From Phenylobacterium sp. LH3H17 (lineage in GTDB: Bacteria; Pseudomonadota; Alphaproteobacteria; Caulobacterales; Caulobacteraceae), in contig NZ_CP101283.1 of NCBI RefSeq assembly GCF_024298925.1, positions 1,741,001 to 1,805,000 of the forward strand: 64,000 bases of DNA. Reading direction: 5' to 3'. Of the stretch, positions 27,970 through 35,895 are shown piece after piece. The notes under the pieces are model-generated. The model was given only the letters and a program-made list of their open reading frames with translations, searched no databases and was not told the origin of the DNA. Position 1 is the stretch's first letter; each line of letters opens with the position of its first letter. The position numbers and the translations under genes were made by a program.

Positions 27970-28784
27970 ACCCGATCCACCGGCGCCACCCAGTCGTCGT
28001 CCAGGCTCTTCAGCGGGTGCGAGCCGGTCACCTGACCCATGAAGGGCGGCCAGATGTTGTAGCCCAGCAGATCCTGCAGGCGCGACGACATGGCCTTCAC
28101 GCGCCGACGGGGAACGCCGAGATAGAAGTTCTCCTGCGTGCGGGCCCAGGGCTCGCAATACTGGTTGGTGAAGGCCAGGCGCGGGGCCGAACTGCGGTTG
28201 GCTCCGCCGCGGTGGAGCAGGGTTCCCTGGAAGACGATGGCGCCGCCGGCCGGCATGACGGCGGGGACCAGCATGGCCTGGGCGTCGCGTGGGTCCAGGG
28301 CGGCGACTTCGGCGCTGCTCCAGGTGTGACTGCCGGGAATGATGTCGGTGGCGCCGTTGGTTTCGGTGAATTCGTCGATCGCTCCGACAATCGACAGGCT
28401 GATCGCGGGACGCGGTCGCGGCTGGCGATAGAAGCCGTCGTCGAAGTGGACGGCCTGGGCCTTCTCGCCGGGATGGATGCAGATCGCCTGGCTGGCGGTC
28501 AGCAGATAGCTCGGCTGCAGGAACCGGTCGAGCAGGGCGAGCAGCCGCGGTTCGGCGGTCAGCTCCTCGAACACCTTGCCGCGCGCGACCAGGGTGTAGA
28601 CCCGCTCGGTGTCCAGGCCCTCGAAGTCGTTGCGGCCGTGGTGGGTCCCCATGTGCGGGGCCAGCGCCGCCCGCGCCTGGGCCAGCTGGTCCGCATCGGC
28701 GAAGTCCGGAATGATTGTGTAGCCGTCGTGGGTCAGCCGCTCGACGTGGGCATCGAGGTCGAAGGTCGCGGGCGTCATATCCAT
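27966..28784 (-). CDS. Phytanoyl-CoA dioxygenase family protein
   Basis: 272-residue Fe(II)/2-oxoglutarate-dependent oxygenase of the PhyH family. The iron facial triad is His113 and Asp115 in VHFDDGF and His191 in LLHRGGANRS; Arg202 in APRLAFT is placed to bind 2-oxoglutarate. Members hydroxylate acyl-CoAs or small metabolites; the substrate here is unknown. A GGAGG ribosome site precedes the start. It lies about 70 bp downstream of the CYP153 gene on the same strand, so both may act on the same hydrophobic compounds. A perfect inverted repeat GTTTTGC-TCGC-GCAAAAC lies at 28795-28812 just upstream. Confidence 0.88.
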   Translation of the reverse strand: MDMTPATFDLDAHVERLTHDGYTIIPDFADADQLAQARAALAPHMGTHHGRNDFEGLDTERVYTLVARGKVFEELTAEPRLLALLDRFLQPSYLLTASQAICIHPGEKAQAVHFDDGFYRQPRPRPAISLSIVGAIDEFTETNGATDIIPGSHTWSSAEVAALDPRDAQAMLVPAVMPAGGAIVFQGTLLHRGGANRSSAPRLAFTNQYCEPWARTQENFYLGVPRRRVKAMSSRLQDLLGYNIWPPFMGQVTGSHPLKSLDDDWVAPVDRV

Positions 28785-28852
28785 GGTCGCCTCCGTTTTG
28801 CTCGCGCAAAACTAAGCATGCACGACCGGAGGATGACCAGCGTTCGGGTGGC

Positions 28853-30109
28853 CTAGTTCCGCGAGGGGATGATCACCTTCATGGACTCGTAGCCCTTCAC
28901 GAAGGTCGAATAGACCCGCTTGGGCTCCTCCAGGAGCACGACCTCCGGGAAGCGCTTGAGGATCTCTTCCCAGATGATCTTGAGTTGCAGCTCGGCCAGG
29001 CGGTTGCCCACGCAGCGGTGGATGCCGAAGCCAAAGGAGATGTGGTTGCGGGGCCGCTCGCGGTTGATGATGTAGTCGTTGGGCCGCTCGATGACCTCGT
29101 CGTCGCGGTTGCCCGAGACGTACCACATGACGACCTTGTCGCCCTTCTTGATGGTCTTGCCGCCCAGTTCGAAGTCCTGGGTGGCGATGCGGCGCATGTG
29201 GGCCAGCGGGGTCTGCCAGCGGATGGTCTCGGAGACCATCGACGGGATCAGGGCGGGGTTCTCGCGCAGCTTCCTGTACTGATCAGGATTGCGGTTCAGC
29301 GCCAGGATCGAGCCCGAGATGGTGTTCCGCGTGGTGTCGTTGCCGCCGACGGTGAGCAACACGATGTTCCCGAAGTACTCGCGCGGCTCCATGTTCCGGG
29401 TGGCCTCGCCATGGGCCAGCATGGAGATCAGGTCGCCGGCCGGCGGGGCGTTGACCCGCTCGTTCCAAAGGTTGGTGAAATAGGCGTGGTACTCGATGAA
29501 GATCTGCATCTTCTGTTCGAGGGTGTCTATCAGGCCCTGGCCGGGAACCGCGGTGACCACGTCCGACCAGTAGGTCAGCTTGCGGCGGTCTTCCTGCGGC
29601 ATGTCGAACAGGGTGGCGAGCGTCATCGCCGTCAGTTCCATCGACACCTTGTCGACCCAGTCGAACTCCTCGCCGATCGGGAGGGAGTCCAGGATCTTGG
29701 CCGCGCGCTCGCGGATCAGGGGCTCGAGGATCTGCAGGTTCATGGGCGAGACCACGGGGCTGACGGTCTTGCGCTGCACGTCGTGCTTGGGCGGGTCCAT
29801 GGCGATGAACATGGGCAGGGGACCCTTGTCACCGTCCTGGGTCGCGATGGTGATGCCGCCTTCCGAGGAGAAGGCGCCGTGGTTGGTGTCCACGGTCATG
29901 ATGTCGTTGTACTTGGTGATCGACCAGTACGGGCCGTAGTCGCTCTCAGCCGTATAGTGGACCGGGTCTTCCTTGCGGAGCCGCTCGAAGTTCCACCACA
30001 TCTGGTCGGACTGGAAGAGGGCGGGCTGGGCCGGGTTCAGCTGGTCCAGCGGGGTTGCGTAGGCCTGCGCTCGGGCGTCCTTGCTCAGATCGATATTGCC
30101 GTCGCTCAT
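28853..30109 (-). CDS. Cytochrome P450, CYP153-type alkane/fatty-acid hydroxylase
   Basis: 418 residues from ATG 30109; an upstream in-frame ATG at 30202 adds a poorly conserved tail. The I-helix motif GGNDTTRN is at 255-262, ExxR at 294-297 (ETIR), and the haem loop FGFGIHRCVGNR with Cys366. The blocks FIAMDPPKHDVQRKTVSPVVSP, WNERVNAPPAGDLISMLAHG and RWQTPLAHMRR are strongly CYP153-like. CYP153 enzymes hydroxylate the terminal carbon of alkanes and related chains with ferredoxin and ferredoxin reductase, neither of which is seen adjacent. Assignment to the family is firm, the substrate is inferred. Confidence 0.92.
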   Translation of the reverse strand: MSDGNIDLSKDARAQAYATPLDQLNPAQPALFQSDQMWWNFERLRKEDPVHYTAESDYGPYWSITKYNDIMTVDTNHGAFSSEGGITIATQDGDKGPLPMFIAMDPPKHDVQRKTVSPVVSPMNLQILEPLIRERAAKILDSLPIGEEFDWVDKVSMELTAMTLATLFDMPQEDRRKLTYWSDVVTAVPGQGLIDTLEQKMQIFIEYHAYFTNLWNERVNAPPAGDLISMLAHGEATRNMEPREYFGNIVLLTVGGNDTTRNTISGSILALNRNPDQYRKLRENPALIPSMVSETIRWQTPLAHMRRIATQDFELGGKTIKKGDKVVMWYVSGNRDDEVIERPNDYIINRERPRNHISFGFGIHRCVGNRLAELQLKIIWEEILKRFPEVVLLEEPKRVYSTFVKGYESMKVIIPSRN

Positions 30110-30293
30110 GGTGTCCTCGGTCCCTTGTGGGCGTCTCCAGGCTTCCACCAAAGATGACGCTACCGTCAATTTTTTAGCCTGAAATGGGTTACCCGTCTCC
30201 AACTGATCTGCGTTCAGTCACAGATTTTCTCTCATTTTTAACTCCCATTAAACTGATAGGAATTAGTCGAAGCACTTTGCGGAGCAGGCGGGC

Positions 30294-31646
30294 ATGTCCA
30301 TTCGGCCGACGGTGGCGATTATCGGCGCGGGGTTCTCGGGCCTGCTGACCGCCCTGCACCTGACGGCGGACCCGGAGGGGCCTATTGTCCGGCTGATCGA
30401 GCGGTCGGGCTCATTCGGACGGGGCGCGGCCTACGCCACGGCCAATCCCGACCACCTGCTCAATGTGCGCGTCGCCAATATGAGCGCCTTTCCCGACGAC
30501 CCGGAGCACTTCACCCGCTGGCTGGCCCGCCACGAGGGCTGGAGCGCCCACGGGGGGTTCGTGACCCGCGGGGTCTATGGCGACTACCTGCAGGACCTCT
30601 TGAAGGACGCCGTGGAGCGTTCCGCCGCTGGCCGGCTCTTGCTGGAGGGCGACGAGGTGGTCGATGTCTCCCGCGCTGGAGCGACCTGGAAGGTCCGGCT
30701 GGGGATGGGGCGCGAAATCGAGTCGGCCGCCGTGGTCCTGGCGCTGGGCGTCCTGCGGCCCGCCCCGCCGGCCGTCGCGGGGCCCTACGTTCTGGCCTCA
30801 CCGCGCTATGTGGCCGATCCGTGGAGCCCCAAGGCCGTGTTCGACGAAGATGTCGAAGAGGTGCTGCTGCTGGGCACGGGCCTGACCATGATCGATGCGG
30901 CCGTCAGCCTCTGGCGGCCGGGGCGCCGGTTCTGGGCGCTCTCGCGGCGGGGGCTAGTGCCGCGCCCTCATGCGCCCGTTGGTTCGCGTCCGGAGATCGA
31001 GGCGCCGCGCGGCTCGCCGATCTCGATCCTCCGAAACATCCGCCGCGCCTCGCCCGACGGCCGCTGGCGCGATGCGATCGACGACCTGCGCCCCCACGTG
31101 CGGACCGTCTGGCAGGGTTGGAGCGGCGCAGAGCGCGCCTCCTTCCTGCGCCACCTGCGGCCCTGGTGGGACGTTCACCGCCATCGCCTGGCGCCCAGCG
31201 TGGCCCGCCGCGTGGCCATGCTGATGCGCGGCCGGGAGCTGGTCGTGCGGGCCGGAGAGGTGACCTCCCTGACGCCGGGCCGCGAAGGCGTCGAGGTCCT
31301 GTGGCGGCCGCGCGGGGCCAAACTCACCCGAAGGCTGTGGGTGGGGGCGGTGGTCAATTGCGCGGGCCTGCTTGGCGATCTGGACCAGACGAGCGAACCG
31401 CTGCTGCGCCACCTGCTGTCGCGCGGCCTGATCCGCCCGGACCCCAGCCGGCTGGGCGCCGATGTGGACGCCGGCTCGCGGCTGATCGGGACCGGCGGCG
31501 GGGCCCAGGCCGGGCTCTACGCCGTGGGGCCGCTCACCCGCGGCGCCTTCTGGGAGATCACCTCGGTCCCCGACATCCGCACCCAGGCCGCCGATGTGGC
31601 CCAGGCGATCCTAAGAGGGCTGAAACTGGGATCGGCGGCGGCCTAG
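30294..31646 (+). CDS. FAD/NAD(P)-binding protein (COG4529-like)
   Basis: 450 residues starting with a dinucleotide motif VAIIGAGFSGLLTALHL and continuing FGRGAAYATANPDHLLNVRVANMSAF, the signature of the FAD-NAD(P)-binding family of uncharacterised flavoproteins. A second Rossmann-like motif VLLLGTGLTMIDAAVSL lies near residue 200 and VNCAGLLGDL/GTGGGAQAGLYAVGPL complete the FAD site. Members are predicted oxidoreductases, some linked to hydroxyacylated compounds, but no reaction is established. It is divergent from the CYP153 gene with a 184-bp A/T-rich promoter region between. Confidence 0.85.
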   Translation: MSIRPTVAIIGAGFSGLLTALHLTADPEGPIVRLIERSGSFGRGAAYATANPDHLLNVRVANMSAFPDDPEHFTRWLARHEGWSAHGGFVTRGVYGDYLQDLLKDAVERSAAGRLLLEGDEVVDVSRAGATWKVRLGMGREIESAAVVLALGVLRPAPPAVAGPYVLASPRYVADPWSPKAVFDEDVEEVLLLGTGLTMIDAAVSLWRPGRRFWALSRRGLVPRPHAPVGSRPEIEAPRGSPISILRNIRRASPDGRWRDAIDDLRPHVRTVWQGWSGAERASFLRHLRPWWDVHRHRLAPSVARRVAMLMRGRELVVRAGEVTSLTPGREGVEVLWRPRGAKLTRRLWVGAVVNCAGLLGDLDQTSEPLLRHLLSRGLIRPDPSRLGADVDAGSRLIGTGGGAQAGLYAVGPLTRGAFWEITSVPDIRTQAADVAQAILRGLKLGSAAA

Positions 31647-31653
31647 GGGACCC

Positions 31654-33240
31654 CTAGCCCTGCTCGCGGTCGGCCAGGACGTCGGCGGTCTTGCCGCTCT
31701 TGCGCCAGTAGTCGGTGAGGCCGAGGGCCTGGGCCAGTTGTCCAAACCGCGGCACGGCGCGCAGGGCTGTGCTGGGCGGGGTGAACAGGAACCCTGTCTG
31801 CAGCCGCGACGGCGGCGTGTACGAGCCCTGTTGGGTTGAATACCGGACAGAGCCGATGGTGAAGCCGCGGCCGAAATAGTAGGCGTCGATCACCGCATAG
31901 GCCTGATCGACGCGGCCCAGTTCGGAAATCACCTCGACGGCGTTCTCGGCGAACCCCGCGCCCTTGCGGGCGGCTTCCAGGTTGGCCTGGACCGCATTCT
32001 CGACATCGGCCGGTGCTCGCGTGAGCAGGGCGTGCGCGGTGTCCTCGATCAGCTTGAAGTTCCAGTCGGGAATGCCGGGCGGGCGGCGCACCTGATCGCG
32101 GGACATGGCGATCGCCTCGGTGGATCGGCCGGTGTGGACGAACAGCCAGAACCGCGTGAACCAGATCTGGTAGCTGCGCGGCCAGAGGTCCATGGCTTCG
32201 TCGATGATCCGGTCGCTCTCGTCCAGTCGTCCGACGACCCAAAGCAGATAGGCCAGGCGGAACTGAATGGTCGGCTCCAGCTTGGTCTGCCGGGCGATCG
32301 GCTCCAGGGCGGAGATGGCGTCGCGACTGCGTCCGACGCTGGCGAGGATCCGCGACAGCGCCGAACAGGCTTCGAACTGGGCCGGATCGAGCTCCAGGAC
32401 CTTCCGCAGCGCCTGCTCGGCGCCCAGCCAGTTGCCGTAGCTGGGGATGTCGAGGGCCAGGGCGGCATGGGCGCTGGCGTTGCGGGGGTCGAGCTCGATC
32501 GCCCGGCGCGCGGCGGCCTTGGCGCGCTGCGCCGCCTGGCGCGCGGCGTCGTCGGCGAGGAAGTAGAGCCCGTTCTGATAGGCCAGGGCGAGCGCGCCCC
32601 ATCCCTCGGCATACTCCGGCGCCAGGGCGACAGCCTGCTGCAGGAAGCCGGTCGCCTGGGCGGTGGCCTCCACCGTGCCGATGCGGGAGGCCTCCATGCC
32701 CTTGGCGTGCAGCATCAGCGCCGCCTCGGGCACGTCGGGCTTGCGGCCCTTGTAGAACCACCAGGCGGCCCCACCGGCCGCCGCGGTCGCCGCGGCGCCT
32801 CCGATCAACAGGCGACGGTCGATGGCCCCGCGAGCCGGGCCGGCCGGAGCCGGCGGGGCGGCCTGGACGGCCGGAGCCGGCGGGGGCGCGAACGGGGTCG
32901 CCGCGACGATCAGGCGATAGCCGACCTTGGTGATCGTCTCGACGCCGAAGCTACCGGCGCCCATGGTTTCGGCCAGGGCGCGGATCTTGGAGATGACCCG
33001 GTTGACCGCGTCCTGGCCGACGATGCGGCCCTCCCAGCAGCTCTCGATCAGGTCGTCACGGGAGACGATCTCGCCGCCGGCCTTGGCCAGGGCGACCAGA
33101 ACCTGCATCACCCGCGGCTCGAGCCGCTCGCGGCCCGATGGGCCGACCAGCTCCCGGGTCGCGGGCCGGACCTCGACGGCGCCCAGCCGAAATGGCGGGG
33201 TGTGGGCCAGGTCCACCTGCGGCTGCTCCGTCATCGACAC
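31654..33240 (-). CDS. CadC-like membrane regulator with winged helix, one TM segment and TPR-type C-terminus
   Basis: 528 residues. Residues about 16-112 form an OmpR/PhoB-type winged helix (RLEPRVMQVLVALAKAGGEIVSRDDLIESCW, then VNRVISKIRALAE and TITKVGYRLI). A Pro/Ala-rich linker (about 115-138) leads to a hydrophobic segment LLIGGAAATAAAGGAAWWFY. The rest is helical with TPR-like pairs (LMLHAKGMEASR, YAEGWGALALAYQNG, ASAHAALALDIPS, PAQFEACSALSRILAS). This is the topology of one-component membrane-bound regulators such as CadC, sensing outside and binding DNA inside. No receiver domain. The target is unknown. Confidence 0.85.
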   Translation of the reverse strand: MSMTEQPQVDLAHTPPFRLGAVEVRPATRELVGPSGRERLEPRVMQVLVALAKAGGEIVSRDDLIESCWEGRIVGQDAVNRVISKIRALAETMGAGSFGVETITKVGYRLIVAATPFAPPPAPAVQAAPPAPAGPARGAIDRRLLIGGAAATAAAGGAAWWFYKGRKPDVPEAALMLHAKGMEASRIGTVEATAQATGFLQQAVALAPEYAEGWGALALAYQNGLYFLADDAARQAAQRAKAAARRAIELDPRNASAHAALALDIPSYGNWLGAEQALRKVLELDPAQFEACSALSRILASVGRSRDAISALEPIARQTKLEPTIQFRLAYLLWVVGRLDESDRIIDEAMDLWPRSYQIWFTRFWLFVHTGRSTEAIAMSRDQVRRPPGIPDWNFKLIEDTAHALLTRAPADVENAVQANLEAARKGAGFAENAVEVISELGRVDQAYAVIDAYYFGRGFTIGSVRYSTQQGSYTPPSRLQTGFLFTPPSTALRAVPRFGQLAQALGLTDYWRKSGKTADVLADREQG

Positions 33241-33564
33241 TCCGCAGTCATCATCGAATCATCGGTCAATCATCAGGTCGAAGTCGTCGGTCAAAGCGCC
33301 TTTCGGCGCCAGCCTCCTGTTTGTCCGCGACCTGCGTCGCGGCGCGTATCGAGGCGGCCGGACCACACCATTGAAGCCGACCCGACCTGGGGTCGGCAAT
33401 GGGGTTGGCGAACGCCGAGATCACGGGATTCAGTAGGGTCGGCTCTTGGGCTTCTCGGCCAGGGTCGGCGCAGGGCGCACTTTCCGCCCTGGACGGGGCG
33501 GCGCAGCATGGGGGTGCGGCGCCGCCCCGAATTCCTTCAGAACGAATTTGGGGTGGATACGCCC
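33241..33564. other. Non-coding interval of 324 bp
   Basis: Between the CadC-like regulator start and the exuT stop. No convincing gene on either strand. It holds the regulator's promoter region on the left (tandem TCATC/TCAATCATC runs at 33250-33275) and a strong hairpin on the right (33494-33529). The remainder has no recognisable element. Confidence 0.6.
33494..33529 (-). terminator. Strong inverted repeat downstream of exuT
   Basis: An 11-bp perfect stem CGGGGCGGCGC / GCGCCGCCCCG with a 14-base loop, about 35 bases past the exuT stop on the minus strand. There is no T-run on either side, so it is either a Rho-assisted terminator or an mRNA 3' stabilising hairpin. Confidence 0.5.
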
Positions 33565-34851
33565 CTAGCCCTCGGCGAACCTGGCCGGCGCCATCTTCGG
33601 CGTCAGCAGGTGGATGACCAGGACCGCCAGCAGGTAGATGCAGCCGCAGACGGCGAAGATCGGCGCATAGCCGCCGGCGGCTTCCAGCACCTGGCCGACC
33701 GACTTGGCCATGACCATGCCGCCGACGCCGCCCAGCATGCCGCCGATGCCGATCACCGAGCCGACCGCGCTGCGCGGGAAGACGTCGCCGGGCAGGGTGT
33801 AGAGATTGGCCGAGAAGGCCTGGTGGGCGGCCGCGACGAGACCCACGACGATCGTGGCCAGCCACAGGTTGTCGATCTGCATGATGAAGAAGTAGGGCAG
33901 GGTGGCGACGGCGCAGATCAGCATGGTGATCTTGCGCGCGAAGTTGAGGCTGTGGCCGTTCTTCATGAGGCGCGAGGACAGCCAGCCGCCCGCGACGCTC
34001 CCCACGTCGGAGATCAGATAGACCGCCGCCAGCACCGCGGCGAAGGTCGGCACGTCCAGCTCGAAGGTCTTCTTGAAGAAGTCCGGCAGCCAGAACAGCA
34101 GCATCCACCAGACCGGGTCGATCAGGAACTTGCCGGCGGCGTAGGCCCAGGTCTCGCGTTTGCCCAGGACGGTGAACCAGCCGATCTTGCGGTCGCTGTC
34201 TTCCGGGTCGGAACGGATGTGGGCGAGTTCGGCGGCGTTGACCTTCTTCTCCTGCTCGGGCGCGCGGTACATGATCAGCCAGGCCACGATCCACAGCATG
34301 CCGATCACGCCGGTGATGATGAAGGCCATCCGCCAGCCGTAGGCCAGCATGATCATCGGCGCCGCGATCGGGGTGATCACCGCCCCGATATTGGCCCCGG
34401 CGTTGAAGATGCCGGTGGCGAGCGCGCGCTCCTTCTTGGGGAACCACTCGGTGACGGCCTTGACCCCGCCCGGGAAGTTGCCGCCCTCGCCGATCCCCAG
34501 CAGGACCCGGACCAGGAAGAACTGGTTCAGGCTGCTGGCGCCGGCATGGGCGAGGTGAGCGAGCTGCCAGATCACGAAGGCCGTCGCGTAGCCGATCTTG
34601 GCGCCCACCTTGTCCACGAAGGCGCCGAACAACAGGTAGGAGACCGCGTAGGCCGCCTGGAAATAGAAGACGATGTCGGCGTAGTCGGTCTCGCTCCAGC
34701 CCATCTCATCGGACATGAAGGGCTTCAGCACGCCCAGCATCTGGCGGTCGACATAGTTGATGACCACGGCCGTGAAGAGCAGGCCGCAGATCACCCACCG
34801 GCGACGGGTCATCTTGCCCTCTTCGAAGGCGGCGGTTTCGACGGTGGTCAT
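33565..34851 (-). CDS. exuT: MFS hexuronate transporter (ExuT-like, ACS family)
   Basis: 428 residues from ATG 34851 (MTTVETAAFEEGKMTRRRW); ATG 34890 is an alternative. The first helix segment CGLLFTAVVINYVDRQMLGVL and the motif VRVLLGIGEGGNFPGGVKAVTEWFPKKERALATG are typical of anion:cation symporters of the ExuT/GudP type. About twelve hydrophobic segments are seen. It would carry galacturonate or glucuronate across the inner membrane. It follows the FAH-family gene by 81 bp on the same strand, and the pair is divergent from pectate lyase with a regulon operator between, which supports a uronate substrate. Confidence 0.86.
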   Translation of the reverse strand: MTTVETAAFEEGKMTRRRWVICGLLFTAVVINYVDRQMLGVLKPFMSDEMGWSETDYADIVFYFQAAYAVSYLLFGAFVDKVGAKIGYATAFVIWQLAHLAHAGASSLNQFFLVRVLLGIGEGGNFPGGVKAVTEWFPKKERALATGIFNAGANIGAVITPIAAPMIMLAYGWRMAFIITGVIGMLWIVAWLIMYRAPEQEKKVNAAELAHIRSDPEDSDRKIGWFTVLGKRETWAYAAGKFLIDPVWWMLLFWLPDFFKKTFELDVPTFAAVLAAVYLISDVGSVAGGWLSSRLMKNGHSLNFARKITMLICAVATLPYFFIMQIDNLWLATIVVGLVAAAHQAFSANLYTLPGDVFPRSAVGSVIGIGGMLGGVGGMVMAKSVGQVLEAAGGYAPIFAVCGCIYLLAVLVIHLLTPKMAPARFAEG

Positions 34852-34932
34852 GGCTCGCGCCCCCAAATGCGTTTCCACCCGCGGCGACATGTTCTGATGG
34901 TCCCGCGCTGTCGCCCGACGCGGGGCCTGGTC

Positions 34933-35766
34933 TCAGGTCTCGGCCGGCCTCGCCGGATAGGCGCGACAGGCGATCTCTCCGAAGCCGGCGAACCGCACGG
35001 CCCCATCCTGGCCCGCCACGATGTCATGGATGCCCGCCGCGGCGCCGGTGCAGACGTACATGCCCTTGCGCAGCGGCCGGCCGCGCGCGGCGAGGTTCTC
35101 GGCCAGCAGGCGCAGGGACTGGATGGGTCCGCCCGGCAGGACGAAGGCGCCACCTTCGCCGACCCGCTCGCCGGCGATGATGGTCTCGCAGCGAAGCCTT
35201 TCCAGGGGGATGGACCGCCAGTTCTCGATGGCTTCGCCGACCATCAGGCCGGCGTTGTTCCCGAAGTCGGAGACCACCGCGGTGGGCCCCACGATGTTGA
35301 TGGTGGCCAGGGGACTGCCGGCGGGCTCCATGCCGATGTGCATGGACTCGATCAGCTCGGCGGCTTCCTCCGGTGTCCAGGTGAGCTTGTCGGCCGGGGC
35401 GTCGTGGGCCAGGCGCAGGACGTACTCCGCCTCGACGGCGGCGAACCCGCCCACGAACACTGGGAATTCCGTCACGTCGCCGGGCTTCACGCGCCACAGC
35501 GCCTTGGCGAAGACCGGTCCGAAGATCCGGTTGGCCCGCAGGCGGGGCTCATGCTCGGGCGGCACCCGGCCCACCTTCCAGCCGACCACCTCGTCGGGCC
35601 AGAGGTCGAGGGCCGCGTCCTGCACGCGGTAGGCGGTGGCTAGATCGGTCGGCAGAGGGCCCGGGAACTCCGGCAGGGGGCTCGCGGCCCGGCGCGCGCG
35701 GACGAACCGCTCGGCGACGGAAGCCACCGGATAGCCTTCGGCCGAATCCGCCGCTGGGACGCTCAC
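34933..35766 (-). CDS. FAH/MhpD-family 2-keto-4-pentenoate hydratase-like protein
   Basis: 277 residues from GTG 35766, which has a GGGAGGG ribosome site; a longer reading from 35877 crosses the operator and is unlikely. The FAH/MhpD fold is recognisable from LATAYRVQDAALDLWPDEVVGWKVG, IFGPVFAKAL, AAVEAEYVLRLAHD (metal Glu residues), and VVSDFGNNAGLMVG, with LRKGMYVCTGAAAGIHDIVAGQ near the end. Relatives hydrate or dehydrate 2-keto acids. Its place ahead of exuT, behind a uronate-regulon operator, suggests a 2-keto acid derived from uronic acids. The exact reaction is unknown. Confidence 0.85.
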   Translation of the reverse strand: MSVPAADSAEGYPVASVAERFVRARRAASPLPEFPGPLPTDLATAYRVQDAALDLWPDEVVGWKVGRVPPEHEPRLRANRIFGPVFAKALWRVKPGDVTEFPVFVGGFAAVEAEYVLRLAHDAPADKLTWTPEEAAELIESMHIGMEPAGSPLATINIVGPTAVVSDFGNNAGLMVGEAIENWRSIPLERLRCETIIAGERVGEGGAFVLPGGPIQSLRLLAENLAARGRPLRKGMYVCTGAAAGIHDIVAGQDGAVRFAGFGEIACRAYPARPAET

Positions 35767-35816
35767 GCGCAAAAACCCTCCCGAAATCCCGCCCCGAACG
35801 GCCCTGTTGTCTCTAA

Positions 35817-35832
35817 AGGAAACCGGTGTCAT
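35817..35832. promoter_or_regulatory. Uronate-regulon operator between FAH-exuT and pectate lyase
   Basis: AGGAAACCGGTGTCAT matches the palindrome ATGACACCGGTGTCAT at 14 of 16 positions; the right half-site is perfect. It lies 51 bp upstream of the FAH gene start and 64 bp upstream of the pectate lyase start, so one site could control both divergent units. Confidence 0.78.
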
Positions 35833-35895
35833 TTTCAAATCAAGCCCAAATCGGCGCGATTTTGCTAATGACCGCATCGGGCGTGGAGCGAGACG

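Noticed and set aside
28795..28812. Inverted repeat GTTTTGC-TCGC-GCAAAAC as a terminator of the CYP153 gene
   Set aside because: Short stem with no T-run after it, and it lies only 10 bases before the next start; it may be an operator, but there is no second copy to support that.
32032..35643. Very long open frame on the plus strand (about 1200 codons)
   Set aside because: It lies antisense to the CadC-like regulator, exuT and the FAH gene, which all have clear domains. Its translation is rich in Arg, Gly, Asp and His without any motif, as expected from the complement of high-GC coding DNA.
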